Part shown: positions 1 through 9,300 of the stretch, piece by piece | How positions within the stretch are numbered: the stretch's first letter is position 1 | How the letters are laid out: the number at the start of each line of letters is the position of its first letter | Translations under genes and position numbers: made by a program | Notes under the pieces: model-generated | What the model was told of the DNA's origin: nothing | The model's database searches: none | Seen by the model: only the letters and a program-made list of their open reading frames with translations | Assembly: GCA_937873315.1 (NCBI GenBank) | Contig: CALMQX010000035.1 | Coordinates: 124,001-188,000 of the forward strand | DNA: 64,000 nucleotides | Direction of reading: 5' to 3' | DNA from: an uncultured Nostocoides sp. | GTDB lineage: Bacteria; Actinomycetota; Actinomycetes; Actinomycetales; Dermatophilaceae

Positions 1-1182
1 GCTCGCGTGGAAAGGCGCGAATCGTCTGATGTCGACGGCGGCCAGATCGGACTGCGGCGCTCCCGTGTGGATCCACTCGGCCAGGGCCTTGCCAGCACCG
101 CCGGCAGAGGCGATCCCCACGGAGTTGAAGCCCGCGCCCACAAAGAACCCGGCGACCTCGGTAGCCTCCCCCATGATGAACTGGTTGTCCGGAGTGAACG
201 ACTCTGGCCCGTTGTAGAACTTACGAATGCCGGTGTCTGCCAACGTAGGAATGCGGTGCAGCGCCGACTCCATGAGGATCGAGAAGTGCTCCCAGTCCTC
301 CCCCAGCAGCTGGAACTCAAAGGGATACGGGATCTCCTCCGGAGACACCCAGGGCTTGGCCTCGGGCTCGAAGCCGCCGACGACGAGCCCGCCGACTTCC
401 TCCTTGATGTAGGTCCAACCGTCGGGGTCACGCAGCACGGGCAGGTCACGCCGCACGCCCTCCATGGGTTCGGTGACCACGTAGAAGTGCTCGGCCGAGT
501 GCAACGGCACACCCACACCGACCATCGCGCCCACAGCCTTGGCCCATTGGCCTGCGCAGTTGACGACAATCTCGGCCTCGATAGCCCCCTGATCCGTGAC
601 CACTCCGGTGACGCGCTGCCCATCCGCTGCGCGCGCGGTGGTGATCCCGGTGACCCGCACCCGCTCGTGGATGCGCACGCCGAGTCGTCGGGCACCCTTG
701 GCCAGCGACTGGGTGAGGTCCGCGGGGTTGACGGTCCCGTCGCCGGGCAGCCAGATGCCCCCCTGCAGATCGTCGACCCGCAGGATCGGGGCCCGATCGG
801 CCACCTCCGCGGCGGTCAATAGTTCACAGGGCAGGTCGTAGGCCGCGGCATTGGCAGCGGTCCGGCGCAGGGCCGTCATCCGCTCGGGGGTGCGAGCCAC
901 GATGACGCCGCCGACGGGCTTGTATCCGGTGGCGAGCCCGGTCTCGCCCTCGAGGCGTGCGTACAGGTCGGCGGAGTACTGCACCAGCCGCGTCCCCGAC
1001 TCACTCGCGCGCAGCGGCCCGACCAGCCCGGCAGCATGCCAGGTGGTGCCGCAGGACAGGGTTCCTTGCTCGATCAGGACCACATCGGTCTCACCCAGAT
1101 GGGCCAGGTGGTAGGCCGTGGACGTCCCGATGACCCCACCACCGATGATGACGATGCGGGCCCGAATGGGCAGTGCGCTCAC
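1..1182 (-). CDS. Sarcosine/dimethylglycine dehydrogenase-like FAD oxidoreductase (partial)
   Basis: Probable flavoprotein that oxidises an N-methylated amine in the cytoplasm. The window edge cuts it; 394 codons are visible and the C-terminal part lies off the left end. What is seen: a Rossmann motif GGGVIGTSTAYHL (about residues 14-26), LIEQG at the end of the next strand, then SCGTTWHAAGLVGP (about 45-58), the segment that carries covalently bound FAD on a His in the mammalian sarcosine and dimethylglycine dehydrogenases. GFNSVGIASAGGAGK near the visible end closes the FAD domain. Full family members reach about 800 residues with a GcvT-like folate-binding second half, which would lie outside the window. 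The GTG start overlaps the stop of the upstream kinase-like gene by four bases (GTGA), so the two are probably translationally coupled. The exact substrate (sarcosine, dimethylglycine or another amine) cannot be read from the sequence. Confidence 0.8.
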   Translation of the reverse strand, partial: MSALPIRARIVIIGGGVIGTSTAYHLAHLGETDVVLIEQGTLSCGTTWHAAGLVGPLRASESGTRLVQYSADLYARLEGETGLATGYKPVGGVIVARTPERMTALRRTAANAAAYDLPCELLTAAEVADRAPILRVDDLQGGIWLPGDGTVNPADLTQSLAKGARRLGVRIHERVRVTGITTARAADGQRVTGVVTDQGAIEAEIVVNCAGQWAKAVGAMVGVGVPLHSAEHFYVVTEPMEGVRRDLPVLRDPDGWTYIKEEVGGLVVGGFEPEAKPWVSPEEIPYPFEFQLLGEDWEHFSILMESALHRIPTLADTGIRKFYNGPESFTPDNQFIMGEATEVAGFFVGAGFNSVGIASAGGAGKALAEWIHTGAPQSDLAAVDIRRFAPFHAS

Positions 1183-2078
1183 CGGTTGGCCACCTGCTCG
1201 CACAGGGCCTCGAAGCCGGGGTCGGCAAAGGCCGCCCGAGCTGCGTCGTACTTCACCATGGACCACTCCCAGAAGTCGAACTCGATCGAACTCGTCGCGC
1301 GCTGGATCATCCCCCACAGAGTCCAGCCGTAGCGGGCCAGCACCCCCCACAGTTCGGCCCGCGCGATCAGCGCGTCGTCACGCCGGCCGTAGTAGGCCGT
1401 ACACAGATCGGCGAGCACAGAGCGGCCGAGTTGGGCCTCAGCGATCAGGTTGCCGAGCTCGAAACTGGGCTCATTCATCCCTGAGTACTCATAGTCGATG
1501 ATCCGCACGTCCCCGCCATCGTCGAGGAAGTTGGCGGCGAGCAGGTCGTTATGACAGGGCACCAGAGGCTCCGGCGAGACCCGGAACGCAGCCGCGATGC
1601 GTGCGGCATACGGGGCCCACTGGAGGTAGTCGGACGGGATGTCGAACCCGCGCTCGGTGCAGATCGCCAGATACGAGCGTTGGAGCTCGACCATGTCGAA
1701 GCGTCCCCGGAAGGGTGGTCCAGCGTGCAGCCGGCGCAGCGCGGCGGCCAGCCTGGGCAGATTTCTGGCCACGTCATCATCGGCATACGTGCGACCCGGC
1801 AGGAACTGCACGACCAGCACGTTGAGGGCTGGGACGTAGTCGATGACCGGGGCGCCGACGCCTGCGGCTGCGGCAGCCACCGAGTTCGCGTGTTCGGCCG
1901 CACGGTCGACGCCCAACAGGCCGGTCTGCGGGGAGGAATGCCGCACGACAACATCGAGGCCGGCGCTGGTCCGTACGCGGTAGTTGCGGTTGGTCAGCCC
2001 GCCGGGCAGGAGCGTCACGTGACGCTCCTGCCCGGCGAGAGACGGAATCCCGTCGAGCAGCTGCTCGACGTCGTTCAC
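1179..2078 (-). CDS. Choline/ethanolamine kinase-like phosphotransferase
   Basis: A 299-residue protein of the aminoglycoside-phosphotransferase / choline kinase fold. The N-lobe has a nucleotide-loop-like LLPGGLTNRNYRV. The catalytic loop reads PCHNDLLAANFL, matching the H-N-D-x4-N pattern of choline kinases, and RIIDYEYSG supplies the metal-binding Asp. It would phosphorylate a small amino-alcohol or amine in the cytoplasm; choline or ethanolamine is a guess from the family. The gene sits between a permease and an amine dehydrogenase-like gene in one coupled unit: its GTG start overlaps the permease stop by four bases, and its own stop overlaps the next start in the same way. An in-frame upstream extension exists but runs inside the permease gene, so the GTG at 2078 is preferred. 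A kinase of this family within a predicted oxidative amine pathway is unusual. Confidence 0.8.
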   Translation of the reverse strand: MNDVEQLLDGIPSLAGQERHVTLLPGGLTNRNYRVRTSAGLDVVVRHSSPQTGLLGVDRAAEHANSVAAAAAGVGAPVIDYVPALNVLVVQFLPGRTYADDDVARNLPRLAAALRRLHAGPPFRGRFDMVELQRSYLAICTERGFDIPSDYLQWAPYAARIAAAFRVSPEPLVPCHNDLLAANFLDDGGDVRIIDYEYSGMNEPSFELGNLIAEAQLGRSVLADLCTAYYGRRDDALIARAELWGVLARYGWTLWGMIQRATSSIEFDFWEWSMVKYDAARAAFADPGFEALCEQVANR

Positions 2079-3757
2079 TGGTCCGCGTCGTTCGGCTTCC
2101 ACGCGTGAACCTCGCCGCCGTGGGCGGACTTGCCGTGCTGTTCGAGGGCAATCTCGTCGGCCGCCGACACGCCCTCGGGCAGGTCGATGGTCATCTTGGG
2201 CCCGGTGAACCACTTCTTGGCGGACAGATGCCAGCCAAGCCACAGCGCGAGCAAGGTCCCACCGGTGAGGATTGGGGCATAGTTGACGAACTTCCAACTG
2301 AAGGCCTCATTGGTGATCCACGCCGCCGGGGTCATCGGCATGATGAAGTAGATCGAGACGACGATGATCTCCAACAGGGCAAGCGGCGCCATCCACTTCC
2401 AATGGTTACCGAGGTTCCAGGAGCCCTGCTTAAAGGAACTGCCCATCCGCCAGCGGTAATAGATCGGGATGGCAAAGGCCAGGTACAGGCCGATGACTCC
2501 CACAGAGACCACCGCGGTAAAGGCCACCGGCAGGATCAGGGGCGCGTCTTCCGTGCCCACGTTGACCTCGAGCAGCGCCGGCAAGGTGATCAGCGCGGCG
2601 ACAATGGAGGAGATGACAACCGCGTTGACCGGGACCTTGTTGGCACTCAGGCGGGACCACCGCGCCGCACCGGGGACGGCACCGTCACGGCTGAACGCGA
2701 AGAGCATCCGCGAGGTGGAGGTCAAGCAGGCCGTCGTGCAGAACACCTGGCCGAGGGTGGCGATGAGCAGCACCGCGCCGGCGACTGACGCTGGCAGCGC
2801 CTGAGCGAAGATCACCGCCACGCTACCCGCCCCCAGGTAAGCACCCGAGGGATCGGTGCCGGCTGTCACCGCATCGGCATCCTGAACCGCGAACAGGAAC
2901 GAGAGCAGCAGAATGTAACCGCCGATCGCGGAGTAGAAGATCGACTGCCAGATGCCCTTCGCAGCGCCATTGGCGGCGCCCTGGGTCTCTTCAGCCAGGT
3001 GCGCGGACGCGTCATAGCCGGTGATCGTGTACTGGGTCAGCAGGAAGCCCAAAGGCAGCACGTAGAACCAGAAGCCCATCCCACCGGTTTCACCGTCGGC
3101 TAGGCCACCGGTGTTATTGACCCGCATCGTGAAGACATCGGCGGCGCTCATGTGGTTGTCCGGCACGATCCACAGGATGAGGATCACCGCGGCGGCACCG
3201 ATGACGTGCCACCACACCGAGATGTTGTTGATCATGGCGAGCAACTTGCTGCCCATGATGTTGATGCCTGCGGTGAGCACCAGGACAGCCAAGAAGATCC
3301 AGAAGACCCGGGTCAGGCTGTAGCCGGCCGCCCACGACGGGCTGAAGAACATCAGCGACAGGTCCAAGAAGGTGGCCGTGCCATAGGCCACCGACGCGTC
3401 GATAGCGATCAGGCCAATCAGGTTCAGCCAGCCGGTGTAGTAGCCGGCCTTGACTCCACCGAGTTTGCTGGCCCACCAGTAGATGCCACCGGAGGTCGGA
3501 TAGGCGGACACCAACTCAGACATGCAAAAGCCGATGAGGAGGATGAAGGCCGAAAGGATGGGCCATCCCCAGGAGATGGCGATCGGGCCACCGTTGTTCC
3601 ACGCCTGATAGAAGGTGGTGAAACAGCCCGCGAGGATCGAGATGATCGAGAAGGAGATGGCGAAATTGGAGAACCCGGACCACGTCCGGTTGAGCTCCTG
3701 TTTGTAGCCGAGTTCCGCGAGATGGCGTTCGTCGTCGGTGAGATGCACAGCTGCCAC
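2075..3757 (-). CDS. APC-family amino acid/amine permease
   Basis: A 560-residue integral membrane transporter of the amino acid-polyamine-organocation superfamily. After a short hydrophilic N-terminus with LAELGYKQELNRTWSGFSNF, a start typical of the GABA/choline-type permease group, about twelve hydrophobic segments follow, including a long YPTSGGIYWWASKLGG loop, a substrate-path signature in this group. The C-terminal 50 residues are hydrophilic. It should import an amine or amino acid for the two coupled downstream genes. The GTG at 3757 is chosen as start because GGAG lies five bases before it; a second GTG at 3763 would sit one base after that GGAG and is unlikely. The upstream DNA carries a perfect 15-bp inverted repeat (3777-3791) that could be an operator. 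The substrate is unknown; choline, ethanolamine, GABA or a methylated amine are all possible. Confidence 0.88.
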   Translation of the reverse strand: MAAVHLTDDERHLAELGYKQELNRTWSGFSNFAISFSIISILAGCFTTFYQAWNNGGPIAISWGWPILSAFILLIGFCMSELVSAYPTSGGIYWWASKLGGVKAGYYTGWLNLIGLIAIDASVAYGTATFLDLSLMFFSPSWAAGYSLTRVFWIFLAVLVLTAGINIMGSKLLAMINNISVWWHVIGAAAVILILWIVPDNHMSAADVFTMRVNNTGGLADGETGGMGFWFYVLPLGFLLTQYTITGYDASAHLAEETQGAANGAAKGIWQSIFYSAIGGYILLLSFLFAVQDADAVTAGTDPSGAYLGAGSVAVIFAQALPASVAGAVLLIATLGQVFCTTACLTSTSRMLFAFSRDGAVPGAARWSRLSANKVPVNAVVISSIVAALITLPALLEVNVGTEDAPLILPVAFTAVVSVGVIGLYLAFAIPIYYRWRMGSSFKQGSWNLGNHWKWMAPLALLEIIVVSIYFIMPMTPAAWITNEAFSWKFVNYAPILTGGTLLALWLGWHLSAKKWFTGPKMTIDLPEGVSAADEIALEQHGKSAHGGEVHAWKPNDADQ

Positions 3758-3776
3758 GGTCACTCCATGGGCTCAG

Positions 3777-3791
3777 GCCGGTGTAACCGGC
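3777..3791. promoter_or_regulatory. Inverted repeat, possible operator of the amine operon
   Basis: GCCGGT-GTA-ACCGGC is a perfect inverted repeat with 6-bp arms and a 3-base centre. It lies 20-34 bases upstream of the permease start at 3757, where a repressor would block early transcription of the operon. The same intergenic space also holds TGTCCA (3873-3878) and TGGACA (3898-3903), a looser inverted pair nearer to pyc. No regulator gene is adjacent. Confidence 0.4.
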
Positions 3792-3931
3792 GTCACATCA
3801 GTGGGACGAACGCATGCTAGAGCCTCAGCGGCCGAAATGGTACTCCCTTGACCCATTTTTGCCACCCGCGCGTGTCCATTGCGCACCAACTGCTATGTGG
3901 ACATCGCCACCGGGTGTTGAGGCGTCATCGA

Positions 3932-3937
3932 TAGCCT
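3932..3937 (+). promoter_or_regulatory. -10 element of pyc (leaderless arrangement)
   Basis: TAGCCT ends exactly six bases before the GTG start of pyc at 3944, and there is no Shine-Dalgarno-like sequence in between. This spacing puts the transcription start on or next to the start codon, as in leaderless actinobacterial mRNAs. No clear -35 hexamer is seen. Confidence 0.5.
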
Positions 3938-3943
3938 GGCCGC

Positions 3944-6900
3944 GTGTTCGAGAAGATCCTGGTCGCCAACCGAGGCGAGATCGCGGTCCGTGCATTCCGG
4001 GCCGCCACCGAGTTGGGCGCCAAGACGGTCGCGGTCTTCCCCCATGAGGACCGCACGTCCGAGCATCGCCTCAAGGCCGATGAGTCCTACCAGATCGGGG
4101 AAGTCGGCCACCCGGTGCGGGCCTATCTCGATCACGTCGGCATTGTCCGAGTCGCCCGGGAGTGTGGCGCAGACGCGATCTACCCCGGATACGGATTCCT
4201 CTCCGAGAACCCACTGCTTGCCGAGGAGTGCGCGCGCTACGGGATTACCTTCATCGGGCCGCCCTCGGCCGCGCTCCATCTGGCCGGCAATAAGGCCAAG
4301 GCGATTGCCGCGGCACGGGCCGCCGGCTTGCCGACCCTGAGCAGCGCCGATCCGACCACCAATCTCGACGAATTGGAGGCAGCTGCGCAGGAGATCGGCT
4401 TCCCGGTCTTCGTCAAGGCCGTCTCCGGCGGTGGCGGTCGAGGGATGCGCCGGGTCGATGACCCGGCAACGCTGCGGGACTCGCTCGAAGCGGCTCAGCG
4501 CGAGGCGGATGCGGCATTCGGCGATCCGACGCTCTATCTCGAGCAGGCCGTGGTCAACCCACGGCACATCGAGGTCCAGGTACTGGCCGATAACACCGGC
4601 ACGGTGCTGCATCTCTACGAACGCGACTGCTCGGTCCAGCGGCGCCACCAGAAGGTCGTCGAGATCGCGCCCGCCCCGAATCTCGACCCCGCGATTCGGG
4701 CGAGCATGTGCGCGGACGCCGTGCGCTTCGCCGAGTCCATCGGCTACGTCAATGCCGGCACGGTGGAGTTCCTGCTCGGCGAGGATGGGTCATACGTCTT
4801 CATCGAAATGAACCCACGCATCCAGGTCGAGCACACCGTCACCGAGGAGGTCACCGATCTCGACCTCGTGGTCGCGCAGATGCGCATCGCCAGTGGCGAG
4901 ACCTTCACGGATATGGGTATCGCGCAGGAGGACATCCAGATCCGCGGCGCGGCCTTGCAATGCCGGATCACCACCGAGGATCCGGCCAATGGCTTCCGGC
5001 CGGATGCCGGGAAGATCACCGTGTATCGCTCGGCCGGCGGTGGCGGCGTACGTCTCGACGGCGGCACGGTCTACGTCGGCGCCCAGGTGAGCCCGCACTT
5101 CGACTCGATGCTCGTCAAGCTGACCTGCCGGGCGCGCAGCTTCCCGTTGGCGGTGCGGCGCGCGCGAAGGGCGTTGGCGGAGTTCCGGATTCGCGGCGTC
5201 TCCACCAATATCCCGTTCCTGGAAGGCGTCCTGGCGGACCCGGTATTCCAGGCGGGGCAGGCCACCACCTCGTTCATTGACCAGCGCCCCGGGTTGCTTG
5301 AGGCGCGTCTGCCTGCGGACCGCGGCACCAAACTGCTGGCTTACCTTGCCGATGTCACGGTGAACCAGCCGCACGGCCCGGCCACCACGCACATCAAGCC
5401 CCGGCTCAAGCTTCCGGAGCTCCCTGAGGCGCCACTCCCCCGTGGTTCACGTGATCTGCTCCGAGAGCTTGGTCCTGCGGGATTCGCTCAGCAGCTCCGC
5501 GAGCGCACCGATGTGGCAGTCACCGACACCACTTTCCGGGATGCGCATCAGAGTCTGCTGGCCACCCGCATGCGCACCCGCGATCTGCTCCACGTGGCAC
5601 AGCATGTCGCCCACCTGACCCCGGAGCTTCTCTCCATGGAGGCCTGGGGCGGCGCGACCTATGACGTGGCCCTGCGCTTCCTCTCCGAAGATCCGTGGGA
5701 GCGGTTGGCGCTGCTGCGTGCGGCGATGCCGAATGTGCCCCTGCAGATGTTGCTGCGCGGGCGCAATACGGTCGGCTACACCCCGTATCCCACCAAGGTC
5801 ACCGATGTCTTTGTCCACGAAGCCGCGCGCACCGGCTTGGACATCTTCCGGATCTTTGACTCCCTCAATGACGTGGAGCAGATGCGCCCGGCAGTGCAGG
5901 CCGTCCTCGATACCGGTACTGCGGTGGCCGAGGTGGCTCTGTGTTACACCAGCAACCTGCTCGACCCGCGCGAGCAGCTCTACACGCTGGACTATTACCT
6001 GCGCTTGGCCGAGCGCATTGTGGAAACCGGCGCTCATGTCCTCGCGATCAAGGACATGGCGGGGCTCTTGCGCCCACAGGCAGCGCGGGTGCTCGTCAGT
6101 GCCTTGCGCGAGCGCTTCGACCTGCCGGTGCACCTGCACACCCATGACACCGCGGGCGGCCAGATCGGCACCCTGCTGGCGGCGATTGATGCCGGTGTCG
6201 ATGCGGTCGATGCCGCCTGCTCCTCGATGGCCGGGACGACCTCCCAGCCCAGCTTGTCGGCCTTGGTCGCCGCGACCGATGGAACCGGGCGCCCAACTGG
6301 ACTCAATATCGACCATGTCTTCGCCATGGAGCCGTACTGGGAGGGAGTGCGCCAGCTCTACCGGCCCTTCGAGTCCGGCCTGCCCTCACCGACCGGACGG
6401 GTGTACTTCCACGAGATCCCCGGCGGGCAGCTGTCCAACCTGCGCCAGCAGGCCATCGCCCTCGGCCTCGGCGACCGCTTCGAGGACATCGAGAATATGT
6501 ATGCCGCGGCTAACCGAATCCTCGGCAACCTGGTCAAGGTCACCCCCTCCTCCAAGGTCGTGGGCGACCTCGCTTTGGCGCTGGTTGGCGCGGGCGCCGA
6601 CCCGGCGGCATTCGAACGCGACCCGGCGGCATTCGACATCCCAGACTCCGTTATCGGCTTCCTCGAAGGCGAGCTGGGCGTGCCTCCGGGTGGTTGGCCG
6701 GAGCCCTTCCGGAGCAAGGCCCTGCAGGGTCGGCAGGCGAAACCGCGGGTCACCGCGTTGACCCCCGAGCAGGAGCACGCGCTGGAGACCGCACCCCAGC
6801 AGACCCTTAACGAGTTGCTCTTCCCGGGGCCAACGCGGGAGTTCGCGGCATCGCGTGAGCGGTACGGCAACCTCTCGGTGCTAGGGACCGTGGAGTTCCT

Positions 6901-7318
6901 GCATGGCCTGGATCAGGGCGGCGAGTACGACGTCGAGATCGAGGCTGGCAAACGCCTGCTGCTCGGTGTGGCCTCGATTGGTGAGGCCGACCGCCAGGGC
7001 ATGCGCACGGTGATGTGCACGCTCAATGGCCAGTTGCGGCCGATCACGGTCCGTGACCGCTCGGTGCAGGCCGACGTCAAGGCTGCCGAGAAGGCCGACC
7101 CGTCGGTGCGTGGGCAGATTCCGGCGCCCTTTGCCGGTGTCGTCACGCCCGTAGTGGCTGAGGGTGAGGCCGTCGAGGCGGGTGGCGTCGTGGCCACGAT
7201 CGAGGCGATGAAGATGGAAGCCAATATCACCAGCCCCGTGGCCGGAACTGTGCAGCGCTTGGCCATCTCCGGGCATCAGCAACTCGAGGGCGGCGACCTC
7301 ATCCTCGTGATCGGGTAA
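3944..7318 (+). CDS. pyc: Pyruvate carboxylase
   Basis: A 1124-residue biotin enzyme that carboxylates pyruvate to oxaloacetate with ATP and bicarbonate, refilling the TCA cycle. Domains in order: biotin carboxylase (about 1-450; KILVANRGEIAVR at the start, ATP-grasp glycine loop SGGGGRGMR near 165, EMNPRIQVEHTVTEE); carboxyltransferase (about 520-800; DTTFRDAHQSLLATRMRT near 527, metal ligands in HLHTHDTAGG); C-terminal biotin carrier with EAMKMEA, the biotinylated Lys being residue 1090. The length matches single-chain actinobacterial enzymes. The GTG start directly precedes FEKILVANRG, the usual N-terminus, and lies six bases after a TAGCCT -10 element. The gene is monocistronic: the next gene is convergent, 26 bases away. 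Confidence 0.97.
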   Translation: MFEKILVANRGEIAVRAFRAATELGAKTVAVFPHEDRTSEHRLKADESYQIGEVGHPVRAYLDHVGIVRVARECGADAIYPGYGFLSENPLLAEECARYGITFIGPPSAALHLAGNKAKAIAAARAAGLPTLSSADPTTNLDELEAAAQEIGFPVFVKAVSGGGGRGMRRVDDPATLRDSLEAAQREADAAFGDPTLYLEQAVVNPRHIEVQVLADNTGTVLHLYERDCSVQRRHQKVVEIAPAPNLDPAIRASMCADAVRFAESIGYVNAGTVEFLLGEDGSYVFIEMNPRIQVEHTVTEEVTDLDLVVAQMRIASGETFTDMGIAQEDIQIRGAALQCRITTEDPANGFRPDAGKITVYRSAGGGGVRLDGGTVYVGAQVSPHFDSMLVKLTCRARSFPLAVRRARRALAEFRIRGVSTNIPFLEGVLADPVFQAGQATTSFIDQRPGLLEARLPADRGTKLLAYLADVTVNQPHGPATTHIKPRLKLPELPEAPLPRGSRDLLRELGPAGFAQQLRERTDVAVTDTTFRDAHQSLLATRMRTRDLLHVAQHVAHLTPELLSMEAWGGATYDVALRFLSEDPWERLALLRAAMPNVPLQMLLRGRNTVGYTPYPTKVTDVFVHEAARTGLDIFRIFDSLNDVEQMRPAVQAVLDTGTAVAEVALCYTSNLLDPREQLYTLDYYLRLAERIVETGAHVLAIKDMAGLLRPQAARVLVSALRERFDLPVHLHTHDTAGGQIGTLLAAIDAGVDAVDAACSSMAGTTSQPSLSALVAATDGTGRPTGLNIDHVFAMEPYWEGVRQLYRPFESGLPSPTGRVYFHEIPGGQLSNLRQQAIALGLGDRFEDIENMYAAANRILGNLVKVTPSSKVVGDLALALVGAGADPAAFERDPAAFDIPDSVIGFLEGELGVPPGGWPEPFRSKALQGRQAKPRVTALTPEQEHALETAPQQTLNELLFPGPTREFAASRERYGNLSVLGTVEFLHGLDQGGEYDVEIEAGKRLLLGVASIGEADRQGMRTVMCTLNGQLRPITVRDRSVQADVKAAEKADPSVRGQIPAPFAGVVTPVVAEGEAVEAGGVVATIEAMKMEANITSPVAGTVQRLAISGHQQLEGGDLILVIG

Positions 7319-7344
7319 GCCCTAGGGCGGCCCGGGAAGCTCGG

Positions 7345-9300
7345 CTACCAGGAGCCGCCAGAGCTACCGGAGCCGCCCCCGCCCGAGAAGCCGCCGCCAC
7401 CGGAGAAGCCACCGCCACCCAGCCCGCTAGTGCCCGAAGACCCCGGCGTGCTGACGAAAGTACCCGCGGCGGTGGTCGAGAAGCTGTCCATCGAGTTGGC
7501 GATATCCCGGAAACTGCCTGGACCCCAGGTGCCGGTGTACCACGGCGGTAGGACAACCGCAGTTCCGGCCGCGGCAGCAGCCGCCGCAACCTGCTCGAAG
7601 ACCCCAGCCCAGCGCTCGGCGAGCCCGAGCACAATGGCATAGGGCAAGTATCGGCTGAAGAGCCCTTCGGCCTCCTCAAATCGGATCTGCCCGGCCTCAG
7701 CGGTGGCGAGGTACTGCTCGAAGCCTCGGCTCTGGGCCAAGACCGCCGAGCCCAGGGCGGTGCGCGCAGCCAGCCGATTCCCCAGGAACCAGACGATTGC
7801 AGCCGCGGCCAGCGAGCCACCGGCGAGCACCATGATCGGTGCCGTCCCCCAGCCTGAATCACCCAGGTATGGACCCAGGACGCTGAATCCCCAGAACAGG
7901 GTGAGTACACCGCCCAAGCCCAGCAAGCCCGCAAGCCACCTGAAGGCCGAACGCGCCCGCTCGGGCGACTCGCGGAACCACCCTCGCCGGGTCACCTCGG
8001 CATACATCATGGACGTGACCGAGGCCAGGGTGCTCGCAAAGTGATTCTTGAGCGAGGACAACTGCACGGAGTCCTGCGCCGGGAAGATCCCGTCGAGTAG
8101 CCGTTGCTCATAGTCATGCAGGGGAACGGCATTCGCCGGCGGAGTGCGCCGGGTGAGGACCCAGTCCTCGGTGAATCCGAAGCCCGCCTGCTCGGCCGGA
8201 CCAATCGTGAGATAGCCGCGGACGGCCAGGTCGACCACCGTGGCGGTCACGTCCACCAGGTTGACCTCCTCATCGACGATCGTGCCCAACATGCCCGGCT
8301 GCACGCCCTCTGGCGGGCTGAATTGGACGGCCACTGTGGGCTGCTGGGATGACCGGACCACGGGGACGTCCTGACCCCAGCCAGGGATCAGCCCGGGGGT
8401 GAGCCCGGCGTAGTGCTCGTCCCGTCCCCGGCGCCAGACCGCCAGGCCCATCCCGGCGGCGGCCAGTAGCGGCACCAACACCCCGCCACCCATCGCCAGC
8501 AACGCCAGCGAACGCGAGGTCTGCGGGGATACCTGGACCCCAGTGTCGACGGTGACATCGCCGGACCGGATATCCGGCGTGAGCTCCCCGAAGGCGTCCC
8601 GGGGATAGGACGCGACGATCGTGGCGCCCTGCCGAGGCGCCAAGTCCGGCACCGCGAAGGTGGCTGGGTCGCCCGCTGTGGCATCACACCCCAAGTTCTC
8701 CTGAAGCTCGCCGTAGTAGCAACGCACCTGCGTGGCCGCGGCCGGTGCCTTCACCGTTGCCGAAATCCCTTGCACGTCAAAGTCATTCGAACTGTCGACC
8801 AGGTTGTAATAAAACTCGGCCGTCCCGTCCCCGATGTCATTGACGACATTGGCCAAGCGGAATCGGACGATGTACTCCTGCTCCCCCGACACTGTCTCTG
8901 ACGGGCTGCCGATGCGAATCCGCTTCATCGCGCCGTCATCCAGGATGGTGATATCCGTCGGCGCTCCGGTCGGCGACTCGACCGAGACCTCGGAGAGTTC
9001 GTAATAGCGGTACTGATTCTCTTGGTCCTGGTAGCCAGCACGCACCTGCACGTCGCGGTAGATCCCGTGCCGGCCCTCGGGCAACACCCAACGAATCCGC
9101 TGGGTGACCTCGACCGACCCGTCCGCGGTCAACACATCCGTCTCTTGGAACAAACTGGCCCCGTCATCGACGGCAGCGACGTACCCGGCCGAGAGACCGC
9201 CCGTATGCCGCGGACTCGCCTCCGCGCCCGCCACACCAAGACTGGTGACCGCAGCGACCGCGAGCAGCGCGGCATACCGGCTGAACTGGCGCACCCTCAT
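7345..9300 (-). CDS. DUF2207 domain membrane protein with Gly/Ser-rich tail
   Basis: A 651-residue predicted membrane protein of the DUF2207 family; function unknown. It begins with a signal peptide (RRR-free, hydrophobic ALLAVAAVTSLGVAGAEA, residues about 11-28), followed by a long extracytoplasmic beta-rich DUF2207 region (to about 290), a first membrane segment around LALLAMGGGVLVPLLAAAG, a cytoplasmic region, and two further membrane segments (about 450-520). The tail ends in repeated GGGGFSGG blocks and GSW, as in other members of this family and in TPM-domain proteins. The ATG start shares one base with the smpB stop (TGATG) and follows GGGAGGAG, a strong ribosome-binding site, so it is co-translated with smpB. 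Longer in-frame starts would run into smpB and are rejected. Confidence 0.85.
   Translation of the reverse strand: MRVRQFSRYAALLAVAAVTSLGVAGAEASPRHTGGLSAGYVAAVDDGASLFQETDVLTADGSVEVTQRIRWVLPEGRHGIYRDVQVRAGYQDQENQYRYYELSEVSVESPTGAPTDITILDDGAMKRIRIGSPSETVSGEQEYIVRFRLANVVNDIGDGTAEFYYNLVDSSNDFDVQGISATVKAPAAATQVRCYYGELQENLGCDATAGDPATFAVPDLAPRQGATIVASYPRDAFGELTPDIRSGDVTVDTGVQVSPQTSRSLALLAMGGGVLVPLLAAAGMGLAVWRRGRDEHYAGLTPGLIPGWGQDVPVVRSSQQPTVAVQFSPPEGVQPGMLGTIVDEEVNLVDVTATVVDLAVRGYLTIGPAEQAGFGFTEDWVLTRRTPPANAVPLHDYEQRLLDGIFPAQDSVQLSSLKNHFASTLASVTSMMYAEVTRRGWFRESPERARSAFRWLAGLLGLGGVLTLFWGFSVLGPYLGDSGWGTAPIMVLAGGSLAAAAIVWFLGNRLAARTALGSAVLAQSRGFEQYLATAEAGQIRFEEAEGLFSRYLPYAIVLGLAERWAGVFEQVAAAAAAAGTAVVLPPWYTGTWGPGSFRDIANSMDSFSTTAAGTFVSTPGSSGTSGLGGGGFSGGGGFSGGGGSGSSGGSW

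Noticed and set aside
3848-3853. TTGACC as -35 element for pyc
   Set aside because: No matching -10 at 16-18 bp; the TAGCCT at 3932 is too far away.
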